64,000 nucleotides of DNA from contig NZ_SSNX01000001.1 of NCBI RefSeq assembly GCF_004801415.1, forward strand, positions 248,001 to 312,000, read 5' to 3'. This DNA is from Deinococcus sp. KSM4-11 (GTDB lineage: Bacteria > Deinococcota > Deinococci > Deinococcales > Deinococcaceae). Made by a program: the position numbers and the translations under genes. This document shows positions 22,903 to 36,421 of this stretch, in pieces (position 1 is the first letter of the stretch; each line of letters begins with the position of its first letter). The notes beneath the pieces are model-generated. The model was not told the origin of the DNA. It did no database searches and was given only the letters and a program-made list of their open reading frames with translations.

Positions 22903-22932
22903 AGTGTAAGCGCGGCCGGGGGCGGAGTGCAA
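22903..22932 (-). promoter_or_regulatory. leu promoter (-35 TTGCAC, -10 TACACT)
   Basis: On the minus strand TTGCAC (22932-22927), an 18-bp spacer and TACACT (22908-22903) form a good promoter. The leader-peptide ATG is 6 nt downstream of the -10 box, predicting a leaderless leader peptide. Confidence 0.75.
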
Positions 22933-22987
22933 GCATTGTCTAACTCGGGGCGGGAACCGTTGCCCTCCACGGAACGTAACCCTGGTC

Positions 22988-23725
22988 ATGATTCCAGATC
23001 TGCCCACGCCGCCCGAAGAGGATAGAGTCGCGCGCAGCGGCCTGCGCTACCGCATCATCGGGAAGGTGCAGCCCACCGTGATCCTCGACCTCGACGCCCG
23101 TCACGGTGTGTTCACGGACGCGGGCGGCCTGTCGTGGATGACGCCCACGCCCACCATCAGCATGACCACGAACATGCAGGGCGGCCTGCTGGGCGGCCTC
23201 ACGCGGGCCTTCAGCGGCGGCACCGTGTTCCTGATCCACCTGAACACCTCCTCGCGCAGGCAGGCGGCGTTCTGCGCGGATTTTCCGGGCCGGATCGTGC
23301 CGCTGGAACTCGATGCGGGCGAGAGCATCATCACGCACAAGCACGCCTTTTTGTGCGCCGAGAGCAGCGTGAACCTCGCCGTGACCTTCACCCGGCGCCT
23401 GGGGGCCGGCCTGGTCGGCGGGGACGGCTTCGTGCTCCAGAAACTCACCGGCCCCGGCCTGGCCTTCGTCGAGATGGACGGTGACGCCATCGAATACCGC
23501 CTCAGCCCTGGCGACACCATGCTCGTTGAACCCGGTCACGTCGCCATGTTCGACCCGAGCGTGGAGTTCAGCATCGAGATGATGAAGGGCATCCGTAACC
23601 TGCTGTTCAGCGGCGAGAGCCTGTTCTTCGCCAAGCTGACCGGCCCCGGCCGCGTGTGGCTGAACTCCATGACGGTGTCCAAGGTCGCTCACCGCGTCGG
23701 CGAGTACCTGCCCGGCAAGAGCTGA
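22988..23725 (+). CDS. AIM24/TIGR00266 family protein
   Basis: A 245-residue protein, almost all beta strand. GLRYRIIGKVQPTVILDL, GGLSWMTPTPTISMTTNM, GGLLGGLTRAFSGGTVFL and LSPGDTMLVEPGHVAMFDPS match the AIM24 beta-prism family found in bacteria and in mitochondrial biogenesis proteins. The biochemical role is unknown. It is divergent from the leu leader transcript (about 90 bp between the starts) and convergent with ilvC across a shared hairpin. Confidence 0.85.
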   Translation: MIPDLPTPPEEDRVARSGLRYRIIGKVQPTVILDLDARHGVFTDAGGLSWMTPTPTISMTTNMQGGLLGGLTRAFSGGTVFLIHLNTSSRRQAAFCADFPGRIVPLELDAGESIITHKHAFLCAESSVNLAVTFTRRLGAGLVGGDGFVLQKLTGPGLAFVEMDGDAIEYRLSPGDTMLVEPGHVAMFDPSVEFSIEMMKGIRNLLFSGESLFFAKLTGPGRVWLNSMTVSKVAHRVGEYLPGKS

Positions 23726-23734
23726 GCGCACAGG

Positions 23735-23778
23735 GCGGGGGCCAGGCGCCGGGTTCCCCCGAAGCACCTGGCCCCCGC
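23735..23778. terminator. Bidirectional terminator between the AIM24 gene and ilvC
   Basis: GCGGGGGCCAGG at 23735-23746 pairs exactly with CCTGGCCCCCGC at 23767-23778 across 20 nt, between two convergent genes. Confidence 0.65.
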
Positions 23779-23784
23779 GCGTGT

Positions 23785-24795
<1,011 letters not shown>

Positions 24796-24839
24796 TCGTG
24801 GATTCTCCTACAGAGCGGTGAGTTCAGGGGGAATGTGGG

Positions 24840-25286
24840 CTAGGGGAGGGCGTGGGGAGTGAACTCACGACGGTCGAAGTACTCGACGTAGAGTTCGGGG
24901 TTCCGAAACGTCACTTCGCAGTAGTAATACTCGGAATCACGCAGATATCCGTGAGCCTTCAGGTCAGTGCCGTCGTAGGAGAATCCGGCCAGCACGCCGA
25001 TCTCCCCGGCCCAGTCCATGCTTTGGATAAGGGGTTCGGCCTTGGCATCCGCTGCCTTGTGGAAAGTGAATGCGATGCTCTCCCAGTTCCTGACATCCAG
25101 GCGTACCCCGGTCAATCTGATGTTGCCGTCTATGAACATCTCGCTGATCCCGAGGAGCCAGCGTCTGGCTGTCAGATCCATCGACGACACCAGCACGGGA
25201 ACGTCGGGAGAGACATCAAGAGCTGACATCATTGAGGGTTCCAGAACCCACATCAAATAGTTGCCGGACTGGGATTTTTCGGCCAT
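24840..25286 (-). CDS. Unknown protein inserted in the ilv operon
   Basis: A 148-residue soluble protein I do not recognise. It opens with SGNYLMWVLEPSMMSALDVS and ends with an aromatic-rich stretch (SEYYYCEVTFRNPELYVEYF). It has no signal peptide or membrane segment. Its ATG follows the ilvN stop with no intervening base. Base composition is visibly less GC-rich than ilvN and ilvC on either side, and codon use is looser, which suggests later insertion. The adjacent position may mean translation coupled to ilvN. Function unknown. Confidence 0.7.
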   Translation of the reverse strand: MAEKSQSGNYLMWVLEPSMMSALDVSPDVPVLVSSMDLTARRWLLGISEMFIDGNIRLTGVRLDVRNWESIAFTFHKAADAKAEPLIQSMDWAGEIGVLAGFSYDGTDLKAHGYLRDSEYYYCEVTFRNPELYVEYFDRREFTPHALP

Positions 25287-27640
<2,354 letters not shown>

Positions 27641-27658
27641 GCTGCTCAGCCTCCTATG

Positions 27659-27688
27659 AAAAACCCCCGCTCCGTGATCGGGCGGGGG
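27659..27688 (-). terminator. ilvB attenuator: terminator hairpin with U-run
   Basis: On the minus strand CCCCCGC (27688-27682) pairs with GCGGGGG (27670-27664), with an inner CCG/CGG stem, and five U residues follow. The 5' arm overlaps the bases needed for the alternative antiterminator. Confidence 0.85.
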
Positions 27689-27707
27689 ATGCGGCAGACG
27701 GCGGTAC

Positions 27708-27761
27708 TCAGCCTCGGCATTCCCCGATGCTTACAAGTACCACCACAATGCGCGCGCTCAT
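27708..27761 (-). CDS. ilvL: ilv leader peptide
   Basis: A 17-codon frame reading MSARIVVVLVSIGECRG, with Ile, four Val, Leu and another Ile in a short run. The codons for IGEC contain CGGGGAAUGC (27726-27717), which can pair with GCAUCCCCCG (27692-27683) in 9 of 10 positions and so block the terminator. Stalling at the branched-chain codons would favour this antiterminator. The ATG lies 7 nt after a TAAGCT box, so the transcript is probably leaderless. Confidence 0.87.
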   Translation of the reverse strand: MSARIVVVLVSIGECRG

Positions 27762-27768
27762 GCCGGGT

Positions 27769-27798
27769 AGCTTACGGCGCGCGGACGGGAAATGGCAA
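27769..27798 (-). promoter_or_regulatory. ilv promoter (-35 TTGCCA, -10 TAAGCT)
   Basis: On the minus strand TTGCCA (27798-27793), an 18-bp spacer and TAAGCT (27774-27769) precede the leader ATG by 7 nt. Spacing matches that of the leu promoter. Confidence 0.7.
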
Positions 27799-27884
27799 GG
27801 CGGGTCTAGACGGGCCGAGGGCGGGCTCAGCAACTGCTCCGGCCGCAGGTGCCCGCCGCAAGCCGAAGTAGCGGGTAACAGACA

Positions 27885-27907
27885 ACCCCCGCCACTCGGA
27901 CGGGGGT
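27885..27907 (-). terminator. Terminator hairpin after the RNA helicase gene
   Basis: ACCCCCG at 27885-27891 pairs with CGGGGGT at 27901-27907 across a 9-nt loop, 18 bp beyond the helicase stop. On the minus strand TTGTCTG follows. Confidence 0.6.
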
Positions 27908-27924
27908 CTTGAGTCAGGCCTTAC

Positions 27925-29712
27925 TCAGCCGCGGAATTCGCGGTCGGCGAAGTCCTCGCGGGGACGGCTGGATGTCTGGCCCCGGTCGTTGCCGCCCCGG
28001 CCCTGGCTGCTGCGGTTGCCGCCGCCCTGGCTGCCGCCACCGTCGCGGCTCCAGCGGCCCTGGCCGCCACCGCCCTGGCCGCCGCCCCGGTTGCCCCGGT
28101 AGCCGCCCTCGTCACGGCCGCTGCGGCCGCCGCCCTGGTAGCTGCCACCCTGGCGTTCACGGGTGGGCGCTTCGAACAGTTCCGGAAGTTCCTGCGCGAC
28201 TTCGATCTGGATCTCGCCTTCCAGGGGGTTGGCGGCGATCAGCTTGGCGATGAACTCGCTGGGTACGTCGGCGACGGTGCCGCCGCGCCACTGGCGCACC
28301 TTGCCCAGGCGGCGGGTGTCGACGTCGCCGACGCGGGCCAGCAGGGCCACGGTACGGGCCACGCCCAGGCGCTCGCCGTGCAGGATGATGGTGGTCAGAC
28401 CTTCCTCGCCGCTCAGCAGGCTGGCGGCCTTCATGGGCTCGGTCACGCCGCTGATCTTCGCCAGGGCGCGGGACAGGGCTTCGAGGCCCAGTTCGCTGAA
28501 AAGACGCTCGGCCTCGGCCTGGAAGCCGCTCGCGGCGTCACTGTCGACCTTGCGCACCATGTCGGCGCTGGCCTTGGCGCTGGCCGAAGCGACTTCCTTC
28601 GGCGTGGGCAGGCCGCGCTCGGTGAAGCGCACGCCCGTGATGCGTTCCAGGCCCGCCACATCGCGCTGCTCGCGATCCGAGTACATGATCACGGCGGTGC
28701 CGGTGCGGCCCGCACGGCCCGTGCGGCCCGAGCGGTGCACGTAGGAGTCGGGATCCTGCGGCAGGTGGTACTGCACGACCAGATCGACCTCGGGAATGTC
28801 CAGGCCACGCGCGGCCACGTCGGTGGCCACCAGCACGCCCACGCGGCCGCTGCGGAAGGCGCCGAGGGCGCGTTCACGCTGCGTCTGCGCCAGGTCGCCG
28901 TGCAGCGCTTCGGCTTCCAGGCCGCGATGGATCAGTTCGTTGGCCAGTTCGTCCGCTTCACGCTTGGTGCGCGTGAACACGATGGCCTTTTCCGGGTTGT
29001 AGACGGTCAGCAGGTCGGCCAGCACGCGGGTTCGGCTGCGGCCCACCTTGATCTTCAGATGCTCCACGGTCTGCGCGGTCTGGTTGCGATCCTCGCCCAC
29101 CACGTCCACCAGCACGGGGTCGTTCATGTACTTCTTGCTCAGGCGGCGCACGTCCCCGCTCAGCGTGGCGCTGAACAGCATCGTCTGGCGCTCTTCGGGC
29201 GTCTTCTGCAGGATCGTCTCGATGGCCTCGGCGAAGCCCACGGACAGCATCTCGTCGGCTTCATCCAGCACGGCGAACTTGACTTCGGTCAGGTCGAGGT
29301 TGCCGCGTTCCAGGTGGTCGATCAGGCGGCCGGGGGTGCCGACCACGATGTCCACGCCGCGGCGCAGCGCGCTTTCCTGCGGGCCGTAGGAGGCGCCGCC
29401 GTACACGGTCACGGTGACGAGTTCGCCGCCGCTCTTGGAGAACTCGTCCGCAACCTGCTTGGCGAGTTCGCGAGTCGGGGCGACGATGATGGCGCGGGGC
29501 AGACGACCACGTTCGCGGCTGGGCGCTAGCGCCTGGATGATCGGCAGCGCGAAGGCCAGGGTCTTGCCGGTGCCGGTGCGGGCCCGGCCGATCAGATCCT
29601 TGCCGGCCAGCGTCTGGGGCAGGCTCTCGACCTGGATGGAAGTGGCTTCCGTAATGCCGCGTTCAGCGAGGCGCGCCGCAAGTTCGGGCGCGATCAGTTG
29701 ATCAAAATTCAT
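27925..29712 (-). CDS. DEAD-box ATP-dependent RNA helicase
   Basis: A 595-residue helicase. The core has the Q motif (ERGITEATSIQ), Walker A ARTGTGKT, the VLDEADEML DEAD motif, SAT (LFSATLSGD), and the HRSGRTGRAG motif VI. Downstream, about residues 430-510 form an RNA-binding extension similar to DbpA/CsdA C-terminal domains (FIAKLIAANPLEGEIQIEVA). The last about 60 residues are a Gly/Arg/Gln-rich RGG-type tail, probably disordered and RNA-binding. The ATG at 29712 follows AAGGA. The start lies inside a strong mRNA hairpin, suggesting temperature- or helicase-dependent control. It is divergent from uvrA. Confidence 0.93.
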   Translation of the reverse strand: MNFDQLIAPELAARLAERGITEATSIQVESLPQTLAGKDLIGRARTGTGKTLAFALPIIQALAPSRERGRLPRAIIVAPTRELAKQVADEFSKSGGELVTVTVYGGASYGPQESALRRGVDIVVGTPGRLIDHLERGNLDLTEVKFAVLDEADEMLSVGFAEAIETILQKTPEERQTMLFSATLSGDVRRLSKKYMNDPVLVDVVGEDRNQTAQTVEHLKIKVGRSRTRVLADLLTVYNPEKAIVFTRTKREADELANELIHRGLEAEALHGDLAQTQRERALGAFRSGRVGVLVATDVAARGLDIPEVDLVVQYHLPQDPDSYVHRSGRTGRAGRTGTAVIMYSDREQRDVAGLERITGVRFTERGLPTPKEVASASAKASADMVRKVDSDAASGFQAEAERLFSELGLEALSRALAKISGVTEPMKAASLLSGEEGLTTIILHGERLGVARTVALLARVGDVDTRRLGKVRQWRGGTVADVPSEFIAKLIAANPLEGEIQIEVAQELPELFEAPTRERQGGSYQGGGRSGRDEGGYRGNRGGGQGGGGQGRWSRDGGGSQGGGNRSSQGRGGNDRGQTSSRPREDFADREFRG

Positions 29713-29750
29713 TTGTAGTCCTTTTGGGAAAGTCCCCTGCGAACTACAAA
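29712..29750 (-). promoter_or_regulatory. mRNA hairpin enclosing the helicase ribosome-binding site
   Basis: In the helicase transcript UUUGUAGU (29750-29743) pairs perfectly with ACUACAAA (29719-29712), whose last A is the first base of AUG. The AAGGA site lies at the edge of the stem, and an inner GGGA/UCCC stem fills the loop. Opening of this structure would be needed for initiation. Confidence 0.6.
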
Positions 29751-29934
29751 CGCCTTTGTCGCGAAAGCTCGTCCTGAGTGTGGGGCACTCTCCGGCCGCC
29801 GGGTGACTCCCGGTCGGCGCACAAGGAAGAAGCTTACAGGAAAGGTGGACGGAGTGCAAGTGGCAGACGGAATGGTGAGGCCACCCGATCCATTCCCGTC
29901 ACGTTCTGACAACTAGCCCGGATCCGTGCCGTCC

Positions 29935-29943
29935 TGCTAGAAT
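29935..29943 (+). promoter_or_regulatory. Extended -10 box upstream of uvrA
   Basis: TGCTAGAAT matches the TGnTAnnnT extended -10. A -35 at the usual distance is not evident, as expected for extended -10 promoters. The uvrA start is about 100 nt downstream. Confidence 0.45.
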
Positions 29944-29975
29944 GCCCCGTTTCAGAACGTAGGGCGCAGTGTGTC

Positions 29976-29992
29976 TTACGCAACAGTCATAA
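29976..29992. promoter_or_regulatory. Candidate radiation/desiccation response motif (RDRM)
   Basis: TTACGCAACAGTCATAA aligns with the Deinococcus RDRM consensus TTATGTCATTGACATAA (as I recall it) at 11 of 17 positions, including both TTA/TAA ends. In Deinococcus this motif is bound by the repressor DdrO, which is cleaved by IrrE/PprI after DNA damage, and uvrA is a known regulon member. Here it sits downstream of the extended -10, a position suited to repression. Confidence 0.5.
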
Positions 29993-30044
29993 CCCGCCTG
30001 TGAGGCTGCATGCCGTCCGGGACAGGAAAAAAGGAGTATCGACC

Positions 30045-33064
<3,020 letters not shown>

Positions 33065-33068
<4 letters not shown>

Positions 33069-33724
33069 CCGAGCTTCCGGAGCCGACCCCCACGCCACCA
33101 GCCGACGCCAGCGTGGCGTCCGTGGAGTCCCAGGCTCCGGCTCCCCAGCCACAGCCCCTCAGGCGCCGCCGCATCCGCACGCCCGCCGAACTGCGGCACC
33201 GTGGGCAGTTCCTGCACTTCCTGCGCATCTTCGGCGGCCTGATGACGCTGTTCGCCCTGGCGTACTTCATGTGGACGCCGGGCGAGTGGCCCACCATGCT
33301 GCTCGTGTGGGTGCTGCTGACCTTGCTGGCGGACGAGTTCGGCGGGTGGTTCGGGTACATCGGCCTGGTGCTCGGCGGCCTGGGGTACTTCAGTCCGGAT
33401 CAACCTGCGGCGCAGTGGCTGGTGATCCTCCCGCTGGTCGGAGGGGCGCTGTTCGCCGTGCTGCTCATCAAGCACTCGGGCGGGCCGTTCGTGCTGCCCT
33501 TCGCGGCCGTGCTGTATACCGGCGTGCTCCTGGGTGTCGCCCGCTATGGCCTGAAGGTCGACCCGCAGCTCAACCTGCCCGCCAACGCGACCTTCCAGCG
33601 CACGGCGCTGCTCGCCATGGCGGTGGGCCTGGGCATCAGCTTCGTGCGGCAGTTGACCGGCATCATCTACCGCGCAGTCATCCGGCGGCAGGCGCGGCTG
33701 GACGCCGAGCAGATTCCCGCCTGA
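33065..33724 (+). CDS. Multi-pass membrane protein of unknown function, coupled to uvrA
   Basis: A 219-residue protein. The first about 40 residues are rich in Pro, Ala and Thr and probably cytoplasmic and disordered. About five hydrophobic segments follow (from [19 protein letters not shown] on), and the tail [17 protein letters not shown] is basic. I do not recognise a family. The start overlaps the uvrA stop (ATGA), so it is probably translated from the same transcript. A link to repair is possible, but coupling may be fortuitous. Confidence 0.75.
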
Positions 33725-33812
33725 CCTCACCGGCAGTCGGCCGTCGTCATGCCGGGTCGCTGGGACATCCTTCTCTGCCCGTTCATATCCGGGCGGTACA
33801 CTCGATGCCACC

Positions 33813-34517
33813 ATGACCAGACTTCAGGGAACCAACTCCAACCGCACCGTGCTGGTGATCGGCACGCTGGTCGCCGTGGCGCTGATCGCCCTGGCCCTCT
33901 TCGCCGTGCGCGGCAAACCGGCCCCCGGTGCGGGCCTCGCGCCGAACTTCAACCTCGATGGCGTGGCCTTTGCCGGGCAGGCCGGCGCCCCCGTCTCGGT
34001 CGTCGTGGTCGAGGACTTCAAGTGCCCCATCTGCAAGAACTTCGAGGACACCATCGCCCCGGAGTTGAAAACCAAGTACATCGACACCGGCAAGGCCAAG
34101 ATGTACTCGCTGGTCTGGCCGTTCCTGGCCACCACGCGTGGTCTGGCCACCGACGATTCCAAGCTCGCCGGGCAGGCGGCCCGCTGCGTGTACGACCAGA
34201 GCGGCAACGACGGCTTCAATGCCTACAAGGCCATTCTGTTCCGGGCCCAGGGCGACGAATCCACCGTGTGGGCCACCAAGTCCCGCCTGAAAGACCTCGC
34301 CAGTAACGTCGAGGGCCTCGATCAGGCCAAGTTTGCCACCTGCCTGGATACCGACACCACCGCCGCGCGTGTGGACGCCGACCGGCAGCAGGTCGAGAAG
34401 GCCGGCGTGAACCACACGCCCACCGTGTTCGTGAACGGCAAGGAAGTCATGGGCGGCGGCCAGAGCTCGTACCAGCTCGCGGACGTCAGCGCGGCCATCG
34501 ACGCCGCCAGCAAGTAA
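33813..34517 (+). CDS. DsbA/BdbD-like thiol-disulfide oxidoreductase
   Basis: A 234-residue protein with one N-terminal membrane anchor ([21 protein letters not shown]) and a thioredoxin fold outside. The active site is [11 protein letters not shown] at about residue 70 and the cis-Pro loop is [10 protein letters not shown] near residue 200. It resembles DsbA-family proteins (thioredoxin_4) such as BdbD. The next gene is a DsbB-type membrane partner 4 bp downstream, so the pair would form disulfides in exported proteins. The start lies 10 nt after TACACT, without a clear ribosome-binding site. Confidence 0.9.
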   Translation: MTRLQGTNSNRTVLVIGTLVAVALIALALFAVRGKPAPGAGLAPNFNLDGVAFAGQAGAPVSVVVVEDFKCPICKNFEDTIAPELKTKYIDTGKAKMYSLVWPFLATTRGLATDDSKLAGQAARCVYDQSGNDGFNAYKAILFRAQGDESTVWATKSRLKDLASNVEGLDQAKFATCLDTDTTAARVDADRQQVEKAGVNHTPTVFVNGKEVMGGGQSSYQLADVSAAIDAASK

Positions 34518-34521
34518 GACC

Positions 34522-34953
34522 ATGACCCGAGACAACCGCCTGTACCTCGCGTGGGTGATTGCCCTGATCGCCACCCTGGGCAGCCTGTATTTCAGCGAGG
34601 TGCGTGGCTTCAGGCCCTGCATCCTGTGCTGGTACCAGCGTGTGTGCATGTACCCGCAGGCCCTGCTGCTCGGCATCGCCGCCCTGACCGGCGATCTGGG
34701 CATCCGCCGCTACGCGCTGCCGCTGTCGGGCATCGGGTGGCTGGTCGCGCTGTACCAGAACCTCGAAACCTGGGGCGTGGTGCCCACCCTCAGGGGGTGC
34801 ACAGCCGATCCCAGCGCGTCGTGTGGGACGCCCTGGCCCGTGTGGGGCGCGAGTTCTCCACTGAACACGGTCATCACCATTCCGGTGCTGGCCCTGATTG
34901 CCTTCACGCTGATCATCGCCCTGCTGAGTTGGCGGCGCCCCCGGACGCTGTAG
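34522..34953 (+). CDS. DsbB/BdbC-family disulfide bond formation protein
   Basis: A 143-residue membrane protein with four hydrophobic segments. The first extracytoplasmic pair is [14 protein letters not shown] (CxxC) and the second is [15 protein letters not shown]. This arrangement is typical of the quinone reductase that reoxidises the DsbA/BdbD partner. The length equals the short BdbC type. It is coupled to the preceding DsbA-like gene and convergent with the AI-2E-type permease gene. Confidence 0.92.
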   Translation: MTRDNRLYLAWVIALIATLGSLYFSEVRGFRPCILCWYQRVCMYPQALLLGIAALTGDLGIRRYALPLSGIGWLVALYQNLETWGVVPTLRGCTADPSASCGTPWPVWGASSPLNTVITIPVLALIAFTLIIALLSWRRPRTL

Positions 34954-35046
34954 ACGCCACGGAGATCAGGCACCAACGTTTCGCCGAGCAGGTCAAATCG
35001 ACGGAAACCGACGACGTACCACAGGCCGACCGCCGCCGGTCGCGGA

Positions 35047-36327
35047 TCATTCTCCGGACGATACGGGTGTGGATTCGCGGGGAGGCAGAGCGGGCAGGGG
35101 GGCGCCCAGCGCGCCGCTCAGGCTGCGGCCCTGGTAGGCCGTGCTGGTCAGCCAGTAGCGTTGCACCCAGCGTTTCCCGAGGGTGGCGATCGGTACGGCG
35201 ATGATCGCGCCCAGCGCCCCGCCAAGGCTCAGGCCGACCAGCAACGCCACCAGGATCGCGGCCGGACTGAGGGCCACGGTGCGGCCCATGATCAACGGCC
35301 CGAGCACGTTGCCCTGCAACTGGTTGATCACGAAGTACACGGCCGCGACCAGGCCGACCACGACGCCGCCCTGCGGCAGCGCCTGCAACATGGCCACGGC
35401 TGCCGCCAGCACGATCCCGACGTACGGGATCAGGCTCACCAGGCCGCTCAGCAGGCCCAGGGCCAGGGCATTCGGAACCTTCAGGATCAGCAGGCCCACG
35501 TAGGCCAGCGCGGCGGCGGCCAGCATCAGCAGCAGTTGTCCGCGCATATATCCGCCGAAACTCTCGCTGACGTCCTCCGAGAGCTGGTACACAGTCGGCT
35601 GCCACACGCGGGGAAACAGGTGCAGCACGCTCAGGCCCACGCGGGCGTAATCGAACATGAAGTACAGCGCCAGGGTCACGATGAACCCCACCTGTCCCAG
35701 GTACCCGATCACGTTCGAGAGGGTGTTCAGGACGTCCGGGCCGCTGCTCAGCACCCGGTCGAGGATCGGGCCGGCGTTCTGCGTGAGGTTGGTCGTCTGC
35801 TCGCCGATGTACTTGTCGACGCTCGCCTTGAGGCCCTGCGCGCCGGGGATCTTGTCCAGGCGGTCGAGCGCACTGAACAGCACCTTCTCCAGGTTCTGCG
35901 CAATCTGCGGAATGCCGTTGATCAGCCCCGTGATCTGTGAACTCACCGCCGTGACCAGGAAGGCCAGCAGGGCCAGGGTCACGATCAGCAGCAGCATCAC
36001 GCCGATCGGTCGGCCGATCCGGTGCCGTTCGAGCCACAGCAGCACCGGCTGCGCCAGGAAGGCCAGGGCGTAGGCGCTGAGCACCATGAAGATCACGCCG
36101 GCCAGCAGGCCCGATCCCCACACCAGCAGCCGCCACGCCACCCACGCCATTGCCACGTACGCCACGAGGCGCACCACCGGCCGCGCCCACATCAGGCGCA
36201 GCAGATGACGGACGTCACGGGCCTCCCACCAGCTGACGGGGTCGCGCTGCGGCCGTGGGGACGCATCGGGCAGGTCGGGCGTAGGGGTCACCACCACATC
36301 CTGCCACCAATTCTGGGGGGGTGACAT
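35047..36327 (-). CDS. AI-2E transporter (TqsA/PerM) family permease
   Basis: A 426-residue membrane protein with about eight hydrophobic segments and the typical long amphipathic central region (residues about 130-210, with VSSQITGLINGIPQIAQNLE). Conserved family stretches are IGRPIGVMLLLIVTLAL, SLIPYVGIVLAAAVAML and NVLGPLIMGRTVALSPAAIL. Family roles include autoinducer export and Na+/H+ exchange, so the name does not prove the substrate. The N-terminal about 30 residues and the C-terminal tail are Pro-rich and cytoplasmic. Confidence 0.88.
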   Translation of the reverse strand: MSPPQNWWQDVVVTPTPDLPDASPRPQRDPVSWWEARDVRHLLRLMWARPVVRLVAYVAMAWVAWRLLVWGSGLLAGVIFMVLSAYALAFLAQPVLLWLERHRIGRPIGVMLLLIVTLALLAFLVTAVSSQITGLINGIPQIAQNLEKVLFSALDRLDKIPGAQGLKASVDKYIGEQTTNLTQNAGPILDRVLSSGPDVLNTLSNVIGYLGQVGFIVTLALYFMFDYARVGLSVLHLFPRVWQPTVYQLSEDVSESFGGYMRGQLLLMLAAAALAYVGLLILKVPNALALGLLSGLVSLIPYVGIVLAAAVAMLQALPQGGVVVGLVAAVYFVINQLQGNVLGPLIMGRTVALSPAAILVALLVGLSLGGALGAIIAVPIATLGKRWVQRYWLTSTAYQGRSLSGALGAPLPALPPRESTPVSSGE

Positions 36328-36421
36328 GCCCGCTTTCAGGGCATGAGCCTGAGGTGAAGACTGGTGTCACCGCGGTGCCGCACTCCGCTGGAGGGTCTGC
36401 GAAACCTGGCGGTGCCCGCCC

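Larger units (their letters stand above)
29751..30044. promoter_or_regulatory. Divergent control region between the helicase gene and uvrA
   Basis: About 290 bp without a gene. It holds the upstream leader of the helicase transcript with further GC-rich stem potential (around 29800-29820), the extended -10 TGCTAGAAT at 29935-29943 facing uvrA, and the 17-bp motif at 29976-29992. A GTG at 30000 is in frame with uvrA but has no ribosome-binding site. I saw nothing else in it. Confidence 0.6.

Noticed and set aside
27719..27761. Treating the Val/Ile-rich short frame before ilvB as random
   Set aside because: A 17-codon frame with Ile, four Val and Leu between a promoter and a U-run terminator, directly before an ilv operon, is very unlikely by chance; it was kept as a leader peptide.
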